A DNA stretch of 29,167 nt from JAKCDU01 sp035551615 (GCA_035551615.1 DASZNC010000154.1:1-29167), one strand, 5' to 3'; shown: positions 7,837 to 16,064, numbered from the stretch's first letter. Notes: a model not told the origin generated them from the letters alone. Program-made: numbers and translations.

Positions 7837-7876
7837 CTGACGGCCCGGCCCTCAGCGGCGAGTCGGTGACGGCCGG

Positions 7877-10423
7877 TCAGGACACGACCCGGGCCCGGCG
7901 GCGCCGGCTCCAGAGCATGTACCCGGCGAAGCTGGCCATGGCAGCCAGCGGAATCCCGACGGCCAGCGGCGCTTCCGGCGTCTGCGCCGGGGCCCCGGCG
8001 TTGGTGAACACGTCCGGGCCGAACGGGGCCAGACCGGCCTGGGCCGCGTAACCGATATGGCCCTGGCCGTCCAGACCGCCGCAGATGGTGCCGGCCGTCA
8101 ACGTGACGTTGTTGCAACTGGCGCCGGTGAGGAACAGGTCCTCCATCGTGCGCAACCAGCTGTAGTGGTTGTAGTAGGTGCTCGACACCGTGCCCGGCGT
8201 GATGTAGGGGCTGATCAGCACGCTTCCGGTGTCACCGCCGCCCGGCGTGAAGTCGGTGGCGTCGTACAGCGGGTCGGTGGTCGTGCAGGCCGTGGCCGTC
8301 TCCGAGCCGTTCGGGCAGTTGGTGGTGCCCAGGTTGCTGGTGCCGCCCTCGGCGCTGAGGGTGATGTTGCTGGCCCCGCTACCCGTCGGATCGGCGTTGG
8401 TGGCGCTGGCGGTCGGGAGCACCGGGTTGCCCTGGTCGTTCACCAGCTGGAACGTGCCCGTCCACGGCTTGGCGAAGTTGTTGCTCGCCCCGTTGGTGTT
8501 GGTGTTCCCGCTGAGGTAGAGCGGACCGTTGTTGGTCACGGCACCGACGAAGGCGCCGGCCGGTATCCCGGTTCCGGTCACCACCCGGCCGGTGTCATCG
8601 GCGTTGATCTTCGGGTCGTTGATCATGCTGGACGAAGGGCTGAACGAGGCCGGCTCCGAGGCGATGCCCGGCGACGTGCTCAGATTGGCGCTCTCGCCGG
8701 TCAGGCCCTTGGCCCGGTCGATGAAACCGGAGGCGCCCGGGCCCGGCTGCAACTGGTTGCCCGACCCGTCGGTGACCTCCGGATCGTTGGGTCCGGTCGG
8801 CTCGGTGGACACGTTCTGTCCGTTGATGTTCTCGCCGGCCAGGTCGGAGGCCAGCCCGTAGGCGCCGAACAGGCTGTTGGCGCCCGGCGCCGTCGACCCG
8901 GCCGTGCCGAACGTGGGCTGGTCGGCCGGCGTCAGGGTGCCGGTGTCACCGGGGGCTTTCACGTTGTTGAAGCTGTTGCCGATGGTGAACGGCGGGTTGG
9001 CCTCGTCGAAGGTGACGTCGATCAGGCCGCCGCCCTGCTGCCAGGCCGGTGACGCTTCGATCATGCCCACGTAGTACTTGAGGAACAGATCAGCGGCGTA
9101 CAGGCCGCCGGTGTAGTTGGCCGGCGGGACCGCCTCCGGGTCGTCGGCGGCGAAGCCGGACGGGGTGTACACCGGGTTGCCGCTGCTGTCGAAGGCGCCC
9201 GACAGGTTGTTGCCCTGGCAGCTGGCGTCATGGGCGTCGCTGCAGTTGTTGGGCGTGATCCAGCTGAAGGCCGGCGTGTCGCCGGCCGTGTACAGGTCGT
9301 GGTGCAGGCCGTAGGTCGGGTCATCCAGGTTGGCCACATGGCTGGCGTCACAGTTGGTCGGAGAGCCGCCGGTCGCCTCGCCGGGCAGGTCCGACGACGG
9401 CTCGTTGATGGCACCCGATGCGCTGTAGCTGACCGAGTTCTGGGTGCCCCCGGCCGACTGGGCGCCGGTGAGACCGGTGAACCAGGGCAGCGGGAAGTGC
9501 TTGGCCACGTACTGGTCGGCCGGGTCGCCGTTGCCGCTCGTGTCGGCAGCGGTCACCGCGTTGGCCGGCTGGGCTGCGGTGTAGCTGGAGACGGCCGGCG
9601 AGGTGGTCGAGCTGGGCGCGGTGAGCGCGGTCGGATTGGAGAGGGGGGCGTTGGAGGTGGCCCCTGGGTACCCACAGACACCGTCGTCGCGGTTGGGCAC
9701 GGTGTCGGAGACGCCAGCGGCCGAGCCGGTGACGTAAGACGTGGCCCCGACCGGCTGGGCCCCGCCCAGGTCCTGGGCATAGCCCTTCCAGGACACCCCG
9801 GCGGCATTGAACTGGTTGAAGAGAGTGGCGACCTGATCGGGGTAGACACACCCGTTGTTCCCCAAGGCGGCGTCCACTCCGCCGTGGGTCAGGATCTGGC
9901 CGTAGTTGCCGTTGGCGGCCCCCGTCGGCGACGGCGTGTTGGTGTACAGGCTCCCGGCCGAATGGGTTCCGTCGGTGTCGCTCGTGGTGCCGACCGTCCC
10001 GGTGGTGATGATGCCGGAGTCGTTGTTCACCATCGAGGCGGACGTGGCGCAGTCGTCCTGCAGGTCGTAGGACGGCGACTGGCCGGACACCAGCGAGATG
10101 TAGTTGTCCTGGCTGAAGTGACCGGTGCCGTAGTAGTTGGTGAGCAGGGCGCCCTGCGAGGGCAACGTCTGCCACAGGTAGGAGTTCTGATTGAGCCCCG
10201 TGAAGTTCTCGTCGTAGGACTTGTTCTCCAGGATGATGAGCCACACGTGCTTGATGGCCCCGGTCGGCAGACCGGTGGTCGTGATGGTGCCCGTGTCGGC
10301 GGAGGCCGGCAACGCGCCAAGTGTCGCGGCAGGTACGAACGCCCCCATGGTTGCGATCAGCCCGGCGCCGACAGCGGCGGCGGTTCGGCCTCGGGGGGCC
10401 TTGGTCCGACGGATTCGGTTCAT
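7877..10423 (-). CDS. Large secreted phosphoesterase (phospholipase C / acid phosphatase family) with C-terminal anchor
   Basis: 848 residues from ATG 10423-10421. A Sec signal peptide (RIRRTK, hydrophobic core, ALPASA) is probably cut after residue 42. The catalytic domain matches the phosphoesterase family (PF04185 type): KHVWLIILENKSYDENF, THGGVD, SWKGYAQDLGG, AFSWITPNNCSDAHD, GGGLIDVTFDEAN, and LISPYITPGTVSSTYYNHYS. Long Ser/Thr/Asn/Gly-rich insertions make it larger than usual. The C-terminus has TPEAP, a hydrophobic segment from about 820 to 838, then WSRRRRARVVS, so the enzyme is probably released outside and held in the membrane or processed by a sorting enzyme. Substrate (phospholipid or phosphomonoester) cannot be told. 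No Shine-Dalgarno precedes the ATG. Upstream is a 112-bp divergent spacer (10424-10535) shared with the next lipoprotein gene, in which no firm promoter was identified. Confidence 0.9.
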   Translation of the reverse strand: MNRIRRTKAPRGRTAAAVGAGLIATMGAFVPAATLGALPASADTGTITTTGLPTGAIKHVWLIILENKSYDENFTGLNQNSYLWQTLPSQGALLTNYYGTGHFSQDNYISLVSGQSPSYDLQDDCATSASMVNNDSGIITTGTVGTTSDTDGTHSAGSLYTNTPSPTGAANGNYGQILTHGGVDAALGNNGCVYPDQVATLFNQFNAAGVSWKGYAQDLGGAQPVGATSYVTGSAAGVSDTVPNRDDGVCGYPGATSNAPLSNPTALTAPSSTTSPAVSSYTAAQPANAVTAADTSGNGDPADQYVAKHFPLPWFTGLTGAQSAGGTQNSVSYSASGAINEPSSDLPGEATGGSPTNCDASHVANLDDPTYGLHHDLYTAGDTPAFSWITPNNCSDAHDASCQGNNLSGAFDSSGNPVYTPSGFAADDPEAVPPANYTGGLYAADLFLKYYVGMIEASPAWQQGGGLIDVTFDEANPPFTIGNSFNNVKAPGDTGTLTPADQPTFGTAGSTAPGANSLFGAYGLASDLAGENINGQNVSTEPTGPNDPEVTDGSGNQLQPGPGASGFIDRAKGLTGESANLSTSPGIASEPASFSPSSSMINDPKINADDTGRVVTGTGIPAGAFVGAVTNNGPLYLSGNTNTNGASNNFAKPWTGTFQLVNDQGNPVLPTASATNADPTGSGASNITLSAEGGTSNLGTTNCPNGSETATACTTTDPLYDATDFTPGGGDTGSVLISPYITPGTVSSTYYNHYSWLRTMEDLFLTGASCNNVTLTAGTICGGLDGQGHIGYAAQAGLAPFGPDVFTNAGAPAQTPEAPLAVGIPLAAMASFAGYMLWSRRRRARVVS

Positions 10424-10535
10424 GGCGGCCGGTCTAACCAACCCAAGTGAATCCTGAGGGACCCGGCCGGCGTCGCACCGGTGAACATCTCGTGACAGGA
10501 GACTTCCGAAGCGGCGCCGGCTGGTAGCAAGTGTC

Positions 10536-11030
10536 GTGGTGCGCCCTCTCCTGTTGATCTGCGCGGCGGTGCTGACCGTGATGGCCGCCGGTTGCGCCGA
10601 CGGCCGGCCCCCGGCGGCGGCGCCGGTCGGCAGCAGTACGACCGGGCCGGGCCCGCTGGTGGCACCGGCGACCAGCCCGCAACTCGACGCCAAGTATCTG
10701 TCGGACGTGGCCGCCGCCGATTCGGCACTGGGCACCTACATCCAGACCTACGGCGACACGGCGGTGCGGACCCTGCTAACCGACGGGGGCGCGTTCTGTG
10801 CGTTCCTCGCCAAGGGCGGCGGACTGGACCAGGCCATGAGCTCGGTCGTCATCGGGGCCAACGGGGTCGAGGGGCAGACCCATCTGCCGCAGAACGTGAC
10901 GACCTACAACGCCATCGACGGCGTCGCCCTGGTCGTGTTGTGCCCCGACGAGCAGAGCCGGTTACCGGCGGCCGCCCGTGGGACCATCAACCAGTTGCAG
11001 AGGCAGCTGTCCGGGACGGCACCCGGCTGA
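10536..11030 (+). CDS. Putative lipoprotein, DUF732-like
   Basis: 164 residues beginning GTG GTG CGC (the second GTG is an equally possible start). A lipoprotein signal peptide is clear: RPLLLICAAVLTVMAAGC, with lipid attachment at Cys20. A Pro/Ser/Thr linker follows, then a small helical domain with two cysteines (AFCAFLAKGG and VVLCPDEQ) that may form a disulfide, similar in layout to small secreted DUF732 domains of actinobacteria. Function unknown. TAGCAA lies 5 nt before the first GTG, so this may also be a leaderless mRNA. It converges on cbiX with 9 bases between the stops. Confidence 0.78.
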   Translation: MVRPLLLICAAVLTVMAAGCADGRPPAAAPVGSSTTGPGPLVAPATSPQLDAKYLSDVAAADSALGTYIQTYGDTAVRTLLTDGGAFCAFLAKGGGLDQAMSSVVIGANGVEGQTHLPQNVTTYNAIDGVALVVLCPDEQSRLPAAARGTINQLQRQLSGTAPG

Positions 11031-11039
11031 GCCGGTCCG

Positions 11040-11894
11040 TCAGTGGTGATGGTGGCGGTGCTCGGCGGCCAGGTGGGAGTGGCCCACCCCGACGGCCTTG
11101 CCGACCCGGTCCTCGCGGCCCGGCCACGGCGCCCGGTAGGCGCAGGCGTCGCAATTGACCACCGGGCGGTGCGCCACGGCGTCGTTCCACCGTTCCACGA
11201 TCAAAGGAACCAGCCTCGGATCCGGCCCCAGGTATCCGGCGTCGACCACCTCGAGGTCGGCGATGGAGGCCAGTTCCTGCCGGCCCCGCTCGATCAGGCG
11301 GCCGTAGCAGAGGTACCACCAGGCCACCGCGATGCGCCGGTAGCCGAGCCGGGGGAACACCGAGGCGGCCTCGACGACGGTCGGCCCCGTCACCCCGCTG
11401 AACCCGACCTGCACGAACGGGGCTCCGGTCCATTCGCCCAGCAGGCGGGTGGCCTTGGATGCGTCCCCGTTGGCGTCGGGATCGGACGTGCCGCGGGCGA
11501 CAACCAGCAGGGGCAGATCCCGGCCGCCGGCGTCCAGCACCGACTGGGCCAGCAGGGACACCGGCAGCCGGGAGACCCCGAGCGGGCTGCCGAAGCGGAA
11601 GTCGACCAGCGGGTGACGGTCCCGGGCCTCGAGGACCAGCGCCGGCACATCGCTCTTGGCGTGGCCGGCGCCGAGTAGCACGAGGGGCAGTACGGTGACC
11701 CGTCCGCAACCGGCGTCGACCAGCCGGTCGATCACCTGGCCGGCGGGCGGTTCGGTCATCTCCAGGAAACCGACGTCGACGGCGACACCGGGCAGCGCAG
11801 CGGCCACGTGGCCGGCCAGCACCGCCATCTCCTCGCCGCTCTGCGACGAACGCGACCCGTGGCCGACCAGTACCAAACCGTCTCGGTGACCCAT
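11040..11894 (-). CDS. cbiX: Sirohydrochlorin cobaltochelatase CbiX, long form with CxxC and His-rich tail
   Basis: 284 residues from ATG 11894 (an in-frame GTG four codons upstream at 11906 is possible). Two chelatase half-domains are visible; the first has LVLVGHGSR (His12) and LLGAGHAKSDVP (His78), the metal-binding/catalytic histidines of CbiX. The second repeats the fold (LLVVARGTSDPDANGD, WWYLCYGRL). The C-terminus carries CDAC (Cys248, Cys251) and then HSHLAAEHRHHHH, a metal-rich tail like that of long CbiX proteins, in which a CxxC motif binds an Fe-S cluster and the histidines are thought to hold cobalt. It inserts Co2+ into sirohydrochlorin, the first committed step of the early-cobalt B12 pathway. 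It is divergent from the cbi operon, with 26 bases between start codons. Confidence 0.95.
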   Translation of the reverse strand: MGHRDGLVLVGHGSRSSQSGEEMAVLAGHVAAALPGVAVDVGFLEMTEPPAGQVIDRLVDAGCGRVTVLPLVLLGAGHAKSDVPALVLEARDRHPLVDFRFGSPLGVSRLPVSLLAQSVLDAGGRDLPLLVVARGTSDPDANGDASKATRLLGEWTGAPFVQVGFSGVTGPTVVEAASVFPRLGYRRIAVAWWYLCYGRLIERGRQELASIADLEVVDAGYLGPDPRLVPLIVERWNDAVAHRPVVNCDACAYRAPWPGREDRVGKAVGVGHSHLAAEHRHHHH

Positions 11895-11923
11895 CAGAGG
11901 TGACACCGTAACCTGTTGCGGTG
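11886..11923 (+). promoter_or_regulatory. Putative promoter with leaderless start of cbiA
   Basis: GTGACC (11886-11891), a 17-bp spacer, TAACCT (11909-11914), 6 nt, then the GTG start at 11921. No Shine-Dalgarno is present. The promoter overlaps the 5' end of divergent cbiX, so the two could be co-regulated. There is no room for a cobalamin riboswitch. Confidence 0.5.
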
Positions 11924-13273
11924 AACCACCTCGGGCCGCGCCTCGTCGTCGCCGGCACATCGTCGGGTGTGGGCAAGACCACCGTGGCCACCGGGCTGAT
12001 GGCCGCGCTGCGGGCCCGGGGCGACCGCCCGGCCGGCGCCAAGGTGGGTCCCGACTTCATCGACCCCGGCTACCACTCCCTGGCCAGTGGTCGGCCGCCG
12101 CGCAACCTGGACGCCTGGCTGTGCGGGACCGAGGCCATCGGGCCCCTCGCCGCCCGGGCCGGGCGCGATGCGGGTGTCCTCATCATCGAAGGGGTCATGG
12201 GTCTCTTCGACGGGGCCACCGACGGCCGCCCGTCGTCGACGGCCGACGTGGCCCGGTTGCTCGGTGCCCCCATCGTCCTCGTGGTGGACGCGGCGGCCAT
12301 GTCGGCGTCGGTGGCCGCCATGGTCCACGGCTACCGGACCTTCGACCCGACCATCCGGGTGGCCGGTGTGATCCTCAACCAGGTCGGTTCGCCTGGTCAC
12401 GAGACCCTCCTGCGTGAGGCCCTGGCGCCGACCGGCCTCCCCGTGCTGGGCGCGCTCCACCGCGACGACGGTCTGCGCTGGCGGGACCGCCACCTGGGCC
12501 TGGTGCCAGTGGCCGAGGCGCCCGCCACAGTGGCCGGGGCCCTCGACCGGTTGGCCGGGCGGGTCGCCGCCCAGGTCGACCTGGACGCGGTCATGGCCGT
12601 GGCCCGGACGGCGGCACCGATGACGGCCGGCGACGTGGCCCTTCCCCGACGGGTCGGACCGGCCCGGGTCGGGGTCGCCGGCGGGCCGGCCTTCACCTTC
12701 ACCTACACCGACACGGTCGATGCGCTCGAGGCAGCCGGCGCCGAGGTCGTGACCTTTGACCCCCTGAACGACTCCGAGCTGCCCGACGACCTGGACGGGC
12801 TCATCGTCGGGGGCGGGTTCCCCGAGGTGCACGCGGCCGAGCTGGCTGCCAACCGGGGCCTTCTCGACCGGCTGGCCGCCTTCGTGGCCGGTGGCCGCCC
12901 GACGTGGGCCGAATGCGGCGGCCTGCTGCTGCTGACCGGCGACCTGGACGGCCATGCCATGGCCGGCACCGTCGGCGCCCGGGCCACGATGACCGGCCGG
13001 CTCACGCTCGGCTACCGGACGGCGACGACGACGGTCGCCACGCCCATCGGGCCGGCCGGCACCGAGTTGCGGGGCCATGAGTTCCACTACTCCAAGGTCA
13101 CGCCGCCGGGGGACGCCCTGCGCCTCGAGAGCCGGTGGGGCACCACGGGCGACGGCTTCGCCACGGCCAATCTCCTGGCCACCTACCTGCACTTCCATCC
13201 GGGTGGTGACCCCGGACCGGTGGGCCGGTTCGTGGGGGCCTGTGCCCTACGTTCTGCCCTACGTAACGGTTAA
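11921..13273 (+). CDS. cbiA: Cobyrinate a,c-diamide synthase (CbiA/CobB)
   Basis: 450 residues. It amidates the a and c side chains of cobyrinate using glutamine and ATP. The N-terminal P-loop is GTSSGVGKTT (residues 12-21), with KVGPDFIDPGYH and EGVMGLFDG following as in the family. The C-terminal class-I glutaminase-like domain has GLIVGGGFPEVH, the nucleophile Cys332 in WAECGG, a RGHEFHYS segment and His424/His426 in YLHFHPGG. The GTG start at 11921 gives the expected N-terminus. It is the first gene of the operon. Its last codons (GCC CTA CGT used twice) form a direct repeat just before the RHH-cbiL start. Confidence 0.96.
   Translation: MNHLGPRLVVAGTSSGVGKTTVATGLMAALRARGDRPAGAKVGPDFIDPGYHSLASGRPPRNLDAWLCGTEAIGPLAARAGRDAGVLIIEGVMGLFDGATDGRPSSTADVARLLGAPIVLVVDAAAMSASVAAMVHGYRTFDPTIRVAGVILNQVGSPGHETLLREALAPTGLPVLGALHRDDGLRWRDRHLGLVPVAEAPATVAGALDRLAGRVAAQVDLDAVMAVARTAAPMTAGDVALPRRVGPARVGVAGGPAFTFTYTDTVDALEAAGAEVVTFDPLNDSELPDDLDGLIVGGGFPEVHAAELAANRGLLDRLAAFVAGGRPTWAECGGLLLLTGDLDGHAMAGTVGARATMTGRLTLGYRTATTTVATPIGPAGTELRGHEFHYSKVTPPGDALRLESRWGTTGDGFATANLLATYLHFHPGGDPGPVGRFVGACALRSALRNG
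13243..13264 (+). promoter_or_regulatory. Candidate operator: direct repeat TGCCCTACGT x2
   Basis: TGCCCTACGT at 13243-13252 and again at 13255-13264, period 12 bp, followed by GTTAAC (13269-13274). It ends 18 nt before the start codon of a gene that begins with a ribbon-helix-helix domain. It lies in cbiA coding sequence and uses CTA and CGT, codons that look uncommon in this GC-rich window. An autoregulatory role is inference. Confidence 0.4.
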
Positions 13274-13285
13274 CCTCGGTAGGTG
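13271..13285 (+). promoter_or_regulatory. Putative internal -10 box and leaderless start of RHH-cbiL
   Basis: TAACCT (13271-13276), overlapping the cbiA stop codon, then 6 nt and the GTG start. The hexamer and spacing are identical to those before cbiA. This suggests that the cbi operon has a second transcription start. No Shine-Dalgarno is evident. Confidence 0.45.
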
Positions 13286-14155
13286 CACAAAAGCAGCGTC
13301 TACCTCCCCGACCGGCTGAAGTCGGCGCTGGCGGCGCAGGCGGCGCAGAGCGGGCGGTCAGAAGCGGAGCTGATCCGCCTGGCCATCGAGACGGAGCTGG
13401 CCCGCCGGCCGGGCGAGCAGGAGGCTCCGGCCGAGCGACCGGTACCGGGCCGGCTGGTCGGCGTCGGCGTCGGGCCGGGCGAACCGGATCTGATGACCCG
13501 GCGGGCGGTCGCCGCCCTGCGCCGGGCCGACCGGGTGGTGGCCCCCAGCACTGCGGTGGACGCCGTCGGCCGGGCCGAGGCCATCGTCCGCCAGGCCGTC
13601 CCCGGGCTGGCCGTGGAACGGGTCCCGTTCGAGATGGCCCCGTCCCGGGCCGCCCGCAACCGGTCGGTGGATCGGGCGGCGGCGGCCGTGGCCGCCCGGC
13701 TCGACGCTGGTGAGGAGGTGGCGTGGATCACTCTCGGCGACCCGCTCGTCTACTCGACGTTCTCCTCGGTGGCGGCCGGGGTGGTCCGCCGGCGCCCGGC
13801 CACGGTGGTCGACTCGGTGCCCGGCATCATGGCCTTCCAGGCGCTGGCCGCCCGGACCGGGACGGTGGTCGCCGACGAACGGGACCGCCTCACCATCCGC
13901 ACCGCGCTCGATGGTGAGGAGCTGGACGGGGACCTGGCCGATCCTGACAGCACGGTCGTGATCTACAAGGGCGGCCGGCGGCTGCCGGAACTGGCCGACC
14001 GGGCCATCCGGGCCGGGCGGGTCGACGGCGCCGTGGTCGGCGAGCTGCTGGGCATGCCGGGCGAACGTATCGGCCGGCTCGACGAGCTGGCCGCCGGCGG
14101 ACCGGCGTCGTACCTGGCCACGGTGATCGTGCCGGCCAGGGGAGGTGGACGGTGA
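13283..14155 (+). CDS. cbiL: Ribbon-helix-helix domain fused to cobalt-factor II C20-methyltransferase (CbiL/CobI)
   Basis: 290 residues. Residues 1-40 are a CopG/MetJ-type DNA-binding domain: the beta strand SSVYLP, helix DRLKSALAAQAAQ, turn SGRS, helix EAELIRLAIETEL. A Pro/Glu linker (41-56) leads to a complete tetrapyrrole methyltransferase (57-290) with VGVGVGPGEPDLMTRR (59-74), LGDPLVYSTF (151-160) and VPGIMAFQALAARTG (179-193), the pattern of CbiL/CobI, which methylates C20 with S-adenosylmethionine. No ATG, GTG or TTG exists in frame between GTG 13283 and the methyltransferase glycine motif, so the enzyme cannot be made alone from this DNA; the fusion is real unless there is a sequencing error. 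The stop TGA overlaps the next gene's GTG. Confidence 0.93.
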   Translation: MHKSSVYLPDRLKSALAAQAAQSGRSEAELIRLAIETELARRPGEQEAPAERPVPGRLVGVGVGPGEPDLMTRRAVAALRRADRVVAPSTAVDAVGRAEAIVRQAVPGLAVERVPFEMAPSRAARNRSVDRAAAAVAARLDAGEEVAWITLGDPLVYSTFSSVAAGVVRRRPATVVDSVPGIMAFQALAARTGTVVADERDRLTIRTALDGEELDGDLADPDSTVVIYKGGRRLPELADRAIRAGRVDGAVVGELLGMPGERIGRLDELAAGGPASYLATVIVPARGGGR

Positions 14156-14961
14156 TCTCGTTCGTGGGTGCCGGTCCGGGCGCCGCTGATCTCATCACAC
14201 TGCGGGGCGCCACGCGGCTGGCCGACGCCGACGTCGTCATATGGGCGTCCTCGCTGGTACCCGAGGCCCTGCTCGACCACTGCCACCCGGGCGTGGCCGT
14301 CCACGACTCGGCGACCATGACCCTCGAGGACGTCCTCGCCGTTTATGACAGCGCAGATGACGGTACTCCGGTGGTGCGCCTGCATTCGGGTGATCCGTCG
14401 ATCTACGGGGCCATCGGCGAGCAGATCGACTGGTGCCTGGAACACGGCCGGTCCTGGGAGATCGTGCCCGGGGTGACGTCGGTGGCCGCCGCGTCCGCCC
14501 TGCTCGGCCGGGAGCTCACCCAGCCGGGCGTGTCTCAGAGCCTGGTGTTCACCCGCCTGGCCGGCCGGACCAGAGACTCGATGCCGGCCACCGAGGGACC
14601 GGCCGCCTTCTCCCCGGCCGGCGCCACCATGGCCGTGTTCCTGTCGGCCGCCCGCCCCGGCGAACTGCAGACCGAGCTCCTCGGTCCCGGCTCGGGCTAC
14701 TCGGAGTCGACGCCGGCCGCCATCGTCATCCGGGCCACGTGGCCGGACGAGCGGGTGGTGCGGACGACCGTCGGCCGGCTGGCCGAGGATCTGAGGGCCA
14801 CCGGGACGACCCTGACCGTGCTGGTGCTGGTCGGCGAGGCGCTCGCCGACGGACCGGTCACGCGGCGGTCACATCTGTACGCGCCGACCTACACGACGAC
14901 GTACCGCCTCCGGTCGAAGCCGGGCACCACGTCGGGCCGCCCGTCGGCCCATCGCCGTTGA
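14152..14961 (+). CDS. cbiF: Cobalt-precorrin-4 C11-methyltransferase
   Basis: 269 residues, starting at a GTG that overlaps the cbiL stop (GTGA) behind a strong GGGGAGGTGG. Tetrapyrrole methyltransferase fold: ISFVGAGPGAADLITLRG at the N-terminus, RLHSGDPSIYGAIGEQ, IVPGVTSVAAASALLGRELTQPGVSQS, and TRLAGRT, all typical of CbiF/CobM. It adds the C11 methyl using S-adenosylmethionine after ring contraction. The C-terminus (SHLYAPTYTTTYR) resembles the family end and is followed by a short basic tail. Confidence 0.96.
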   Translation: MISFVGAGPGAADLITLRGATRLADADVVIWASSLVPEALLDHCHPGVAVHDSATMTLEDVLAVYDSADDGTPVVRLHSGDPSIYGAIGEQIDWCLEHGRSWEIVPGVTSVAAASALLGRELTQPGVSQSLVFTRLAGRTRDSMPATEGPAAFSPAGATMAVFLSAARPGELQTELLGPGSGYSESTPAAIVIRATWPDERVVRTTVGRLAEDLRATGTTLTVLVLVGEALADGPVTRRSHLYAPTYTTTYRLRSKPGTTSGRPSAHRR

Positions 14962-14984
14962 CCCTCGACCCGCGCGAGCCGCCG

Positions 14985-16064
14985 ATGGCACCGGAGGTGG
15001 CCCGGGCCAAGGGCACCCGCACCGGATGGACGACCGGCACCTGTGCGTCGGCCGCGGCCAAGGCGGCCGTCATCGGCCTGTTGACCGGCACCGTCCCGGA
15101 CACCGTCGAGGTCGCCCTTCCAGGTGGTCAAAGGATCAGCTTCCCCACCGCCGACACCCACTCCGGCGACCCGGCCGTGGCGGCCATAGTCAAGGATGCG
15201 GGCGATGATCCCGACGTCACCCACGGGGCTCATGTCACAGTAGCTGCCACTTTCAGCGCTGACCAGGGCGGGGTGGTGGAACTGCGGGCCGGCTCCGGCG
15301 TGGGGACCATCACCCTGCCCGGGCTGGGCCTGCCCGTCGGCGCCCCGGCGATCAATCCGGTGCCGGCCCGCATGATCCGGGCCGCCGTCGGCGAGGTCAC
15401 CGACCGGTCGCTCGTGCTCACCGTTTCGGTCCCAGGCGGTGAGGCCATGGCGGCCAAGACGTCGAACGCCCGCCTCGGGATCATCGGGGGCATCTCCATC
15501 CTGGGCACGACCGGGATCGTCCGCCCGTTCTCGACGGCGTCGTGGCGGGCCAGCGTGGCCCAGCAGGTCGAGGTGGCGGCCGCCCAGGGACAGGACCGGA
15601 TCGTCCTGTCGACCGGCGGCCGCACAGACGCGGCGGCCCAGCGGCTGATGCCGGACCTGCCCCAGGTGTGCTTCATCGAGGTCGGCGACTTCACCGGTAT
15701 CGCCCTGCGCCGGGCGGCGGCCAACGGGGTGGCCGCCACGACCTTCGTCGGCATGGCCGGCAAGATCACCAAACTGGCAGCCGGCCTGATGATGACCCAC
15801 TACCGGCGATCCCGGGTCGATACCGAACTGCTCGCCGAGGTGGCCACCATGACGGGCGCGCCACCGGACCTGGTCGCCGCCGCCCTGGAGACGGCGACGG
15901 CCCGCCACTTCGCGGAAGCCTGCCTGGCCCTTCCTTTTACCGCACCGCTCGACGAGTTGTGCCGGCGGGCGGCCGCCGCCTGCACCGAGTTCACATCTGG
16001 GGCGGTGGCCGTCGATGTGATCATGGTTGACTTCGAGGGCGACCGGGTCGTGGCCCGTGGCTGA
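14985..16064 (+). CDS. cbiD: Cobalt-precorrin-5B C1-methyltransferase CbiD
   Basis: 359 residues. Signature GWTTGTCASAAAKAA follows 13 residues from ATG 14985; GGISILGTTGIVRPFS, VLSTGGRTD, EVGDFTG and FVGMAGKITKLAAG are family landmarks. CbiD methylates C1 in the anaerobic-type route (aerobic bacteria use CobF), so the operon follows early cobalt insertion. A TTG at 14958 in the same frame overlaps the cbiF stop (TTGA) and is an alternative, coupled start adding nine residues; neither start has a clear Shine-Dalgarno. The gene runs 8 bases into cbiET. Confidence 0.95.
   Translation: MAPEVARAKGTRTGWTTGTCASAAAKAAVIGLLTGTVPDTVEVALPGGQRISFPTADTHSGDPAVAAIVKDAGDDPDVTHGAHVTVAATFSADQGGVVELRAGSGVGTITLPGLGLPVGAPAINPVPARMIRAAVGEVTDRSLVLTVSVPGGEAMAAKTSNARLGIIGGISILGTTGIVRPFSTASWRASVAQQVEVAAAQGQDRIVLSTGGRTDAAAQRLMPDLPQVCFIEVGDFTGIALRRAAANGVAATTFVGMAGKITKLAAGLMMTHYRRSRVDTELLAEVATMTGAPPDLVAAALETATARHFAEACLALPFTAPLDELCRRAAAACTEFTSGAVAVDVIMVDFEGDRVVARG

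Noticed and set aside
7176..8117. Extended 313-codon version of the lipoprotein gene
   Set aside because: The N-terminal part overlaps the phosphoesterase 3' end in another frame and passes through the tandem repeat; it would bury the lipoprotein signal internally.
11895..11920. Cobalamin riboswitch for the cbi operon
   Set aside because: Only 26 bases separate the divergent start codons, far too short for the aptamer.
14433..14984. 183-codon N-terminal extension of CbiD
   Set aside because: It overlaps cbiF out of frame and has shadow composition; the CbiD family starts close to GWTTG.
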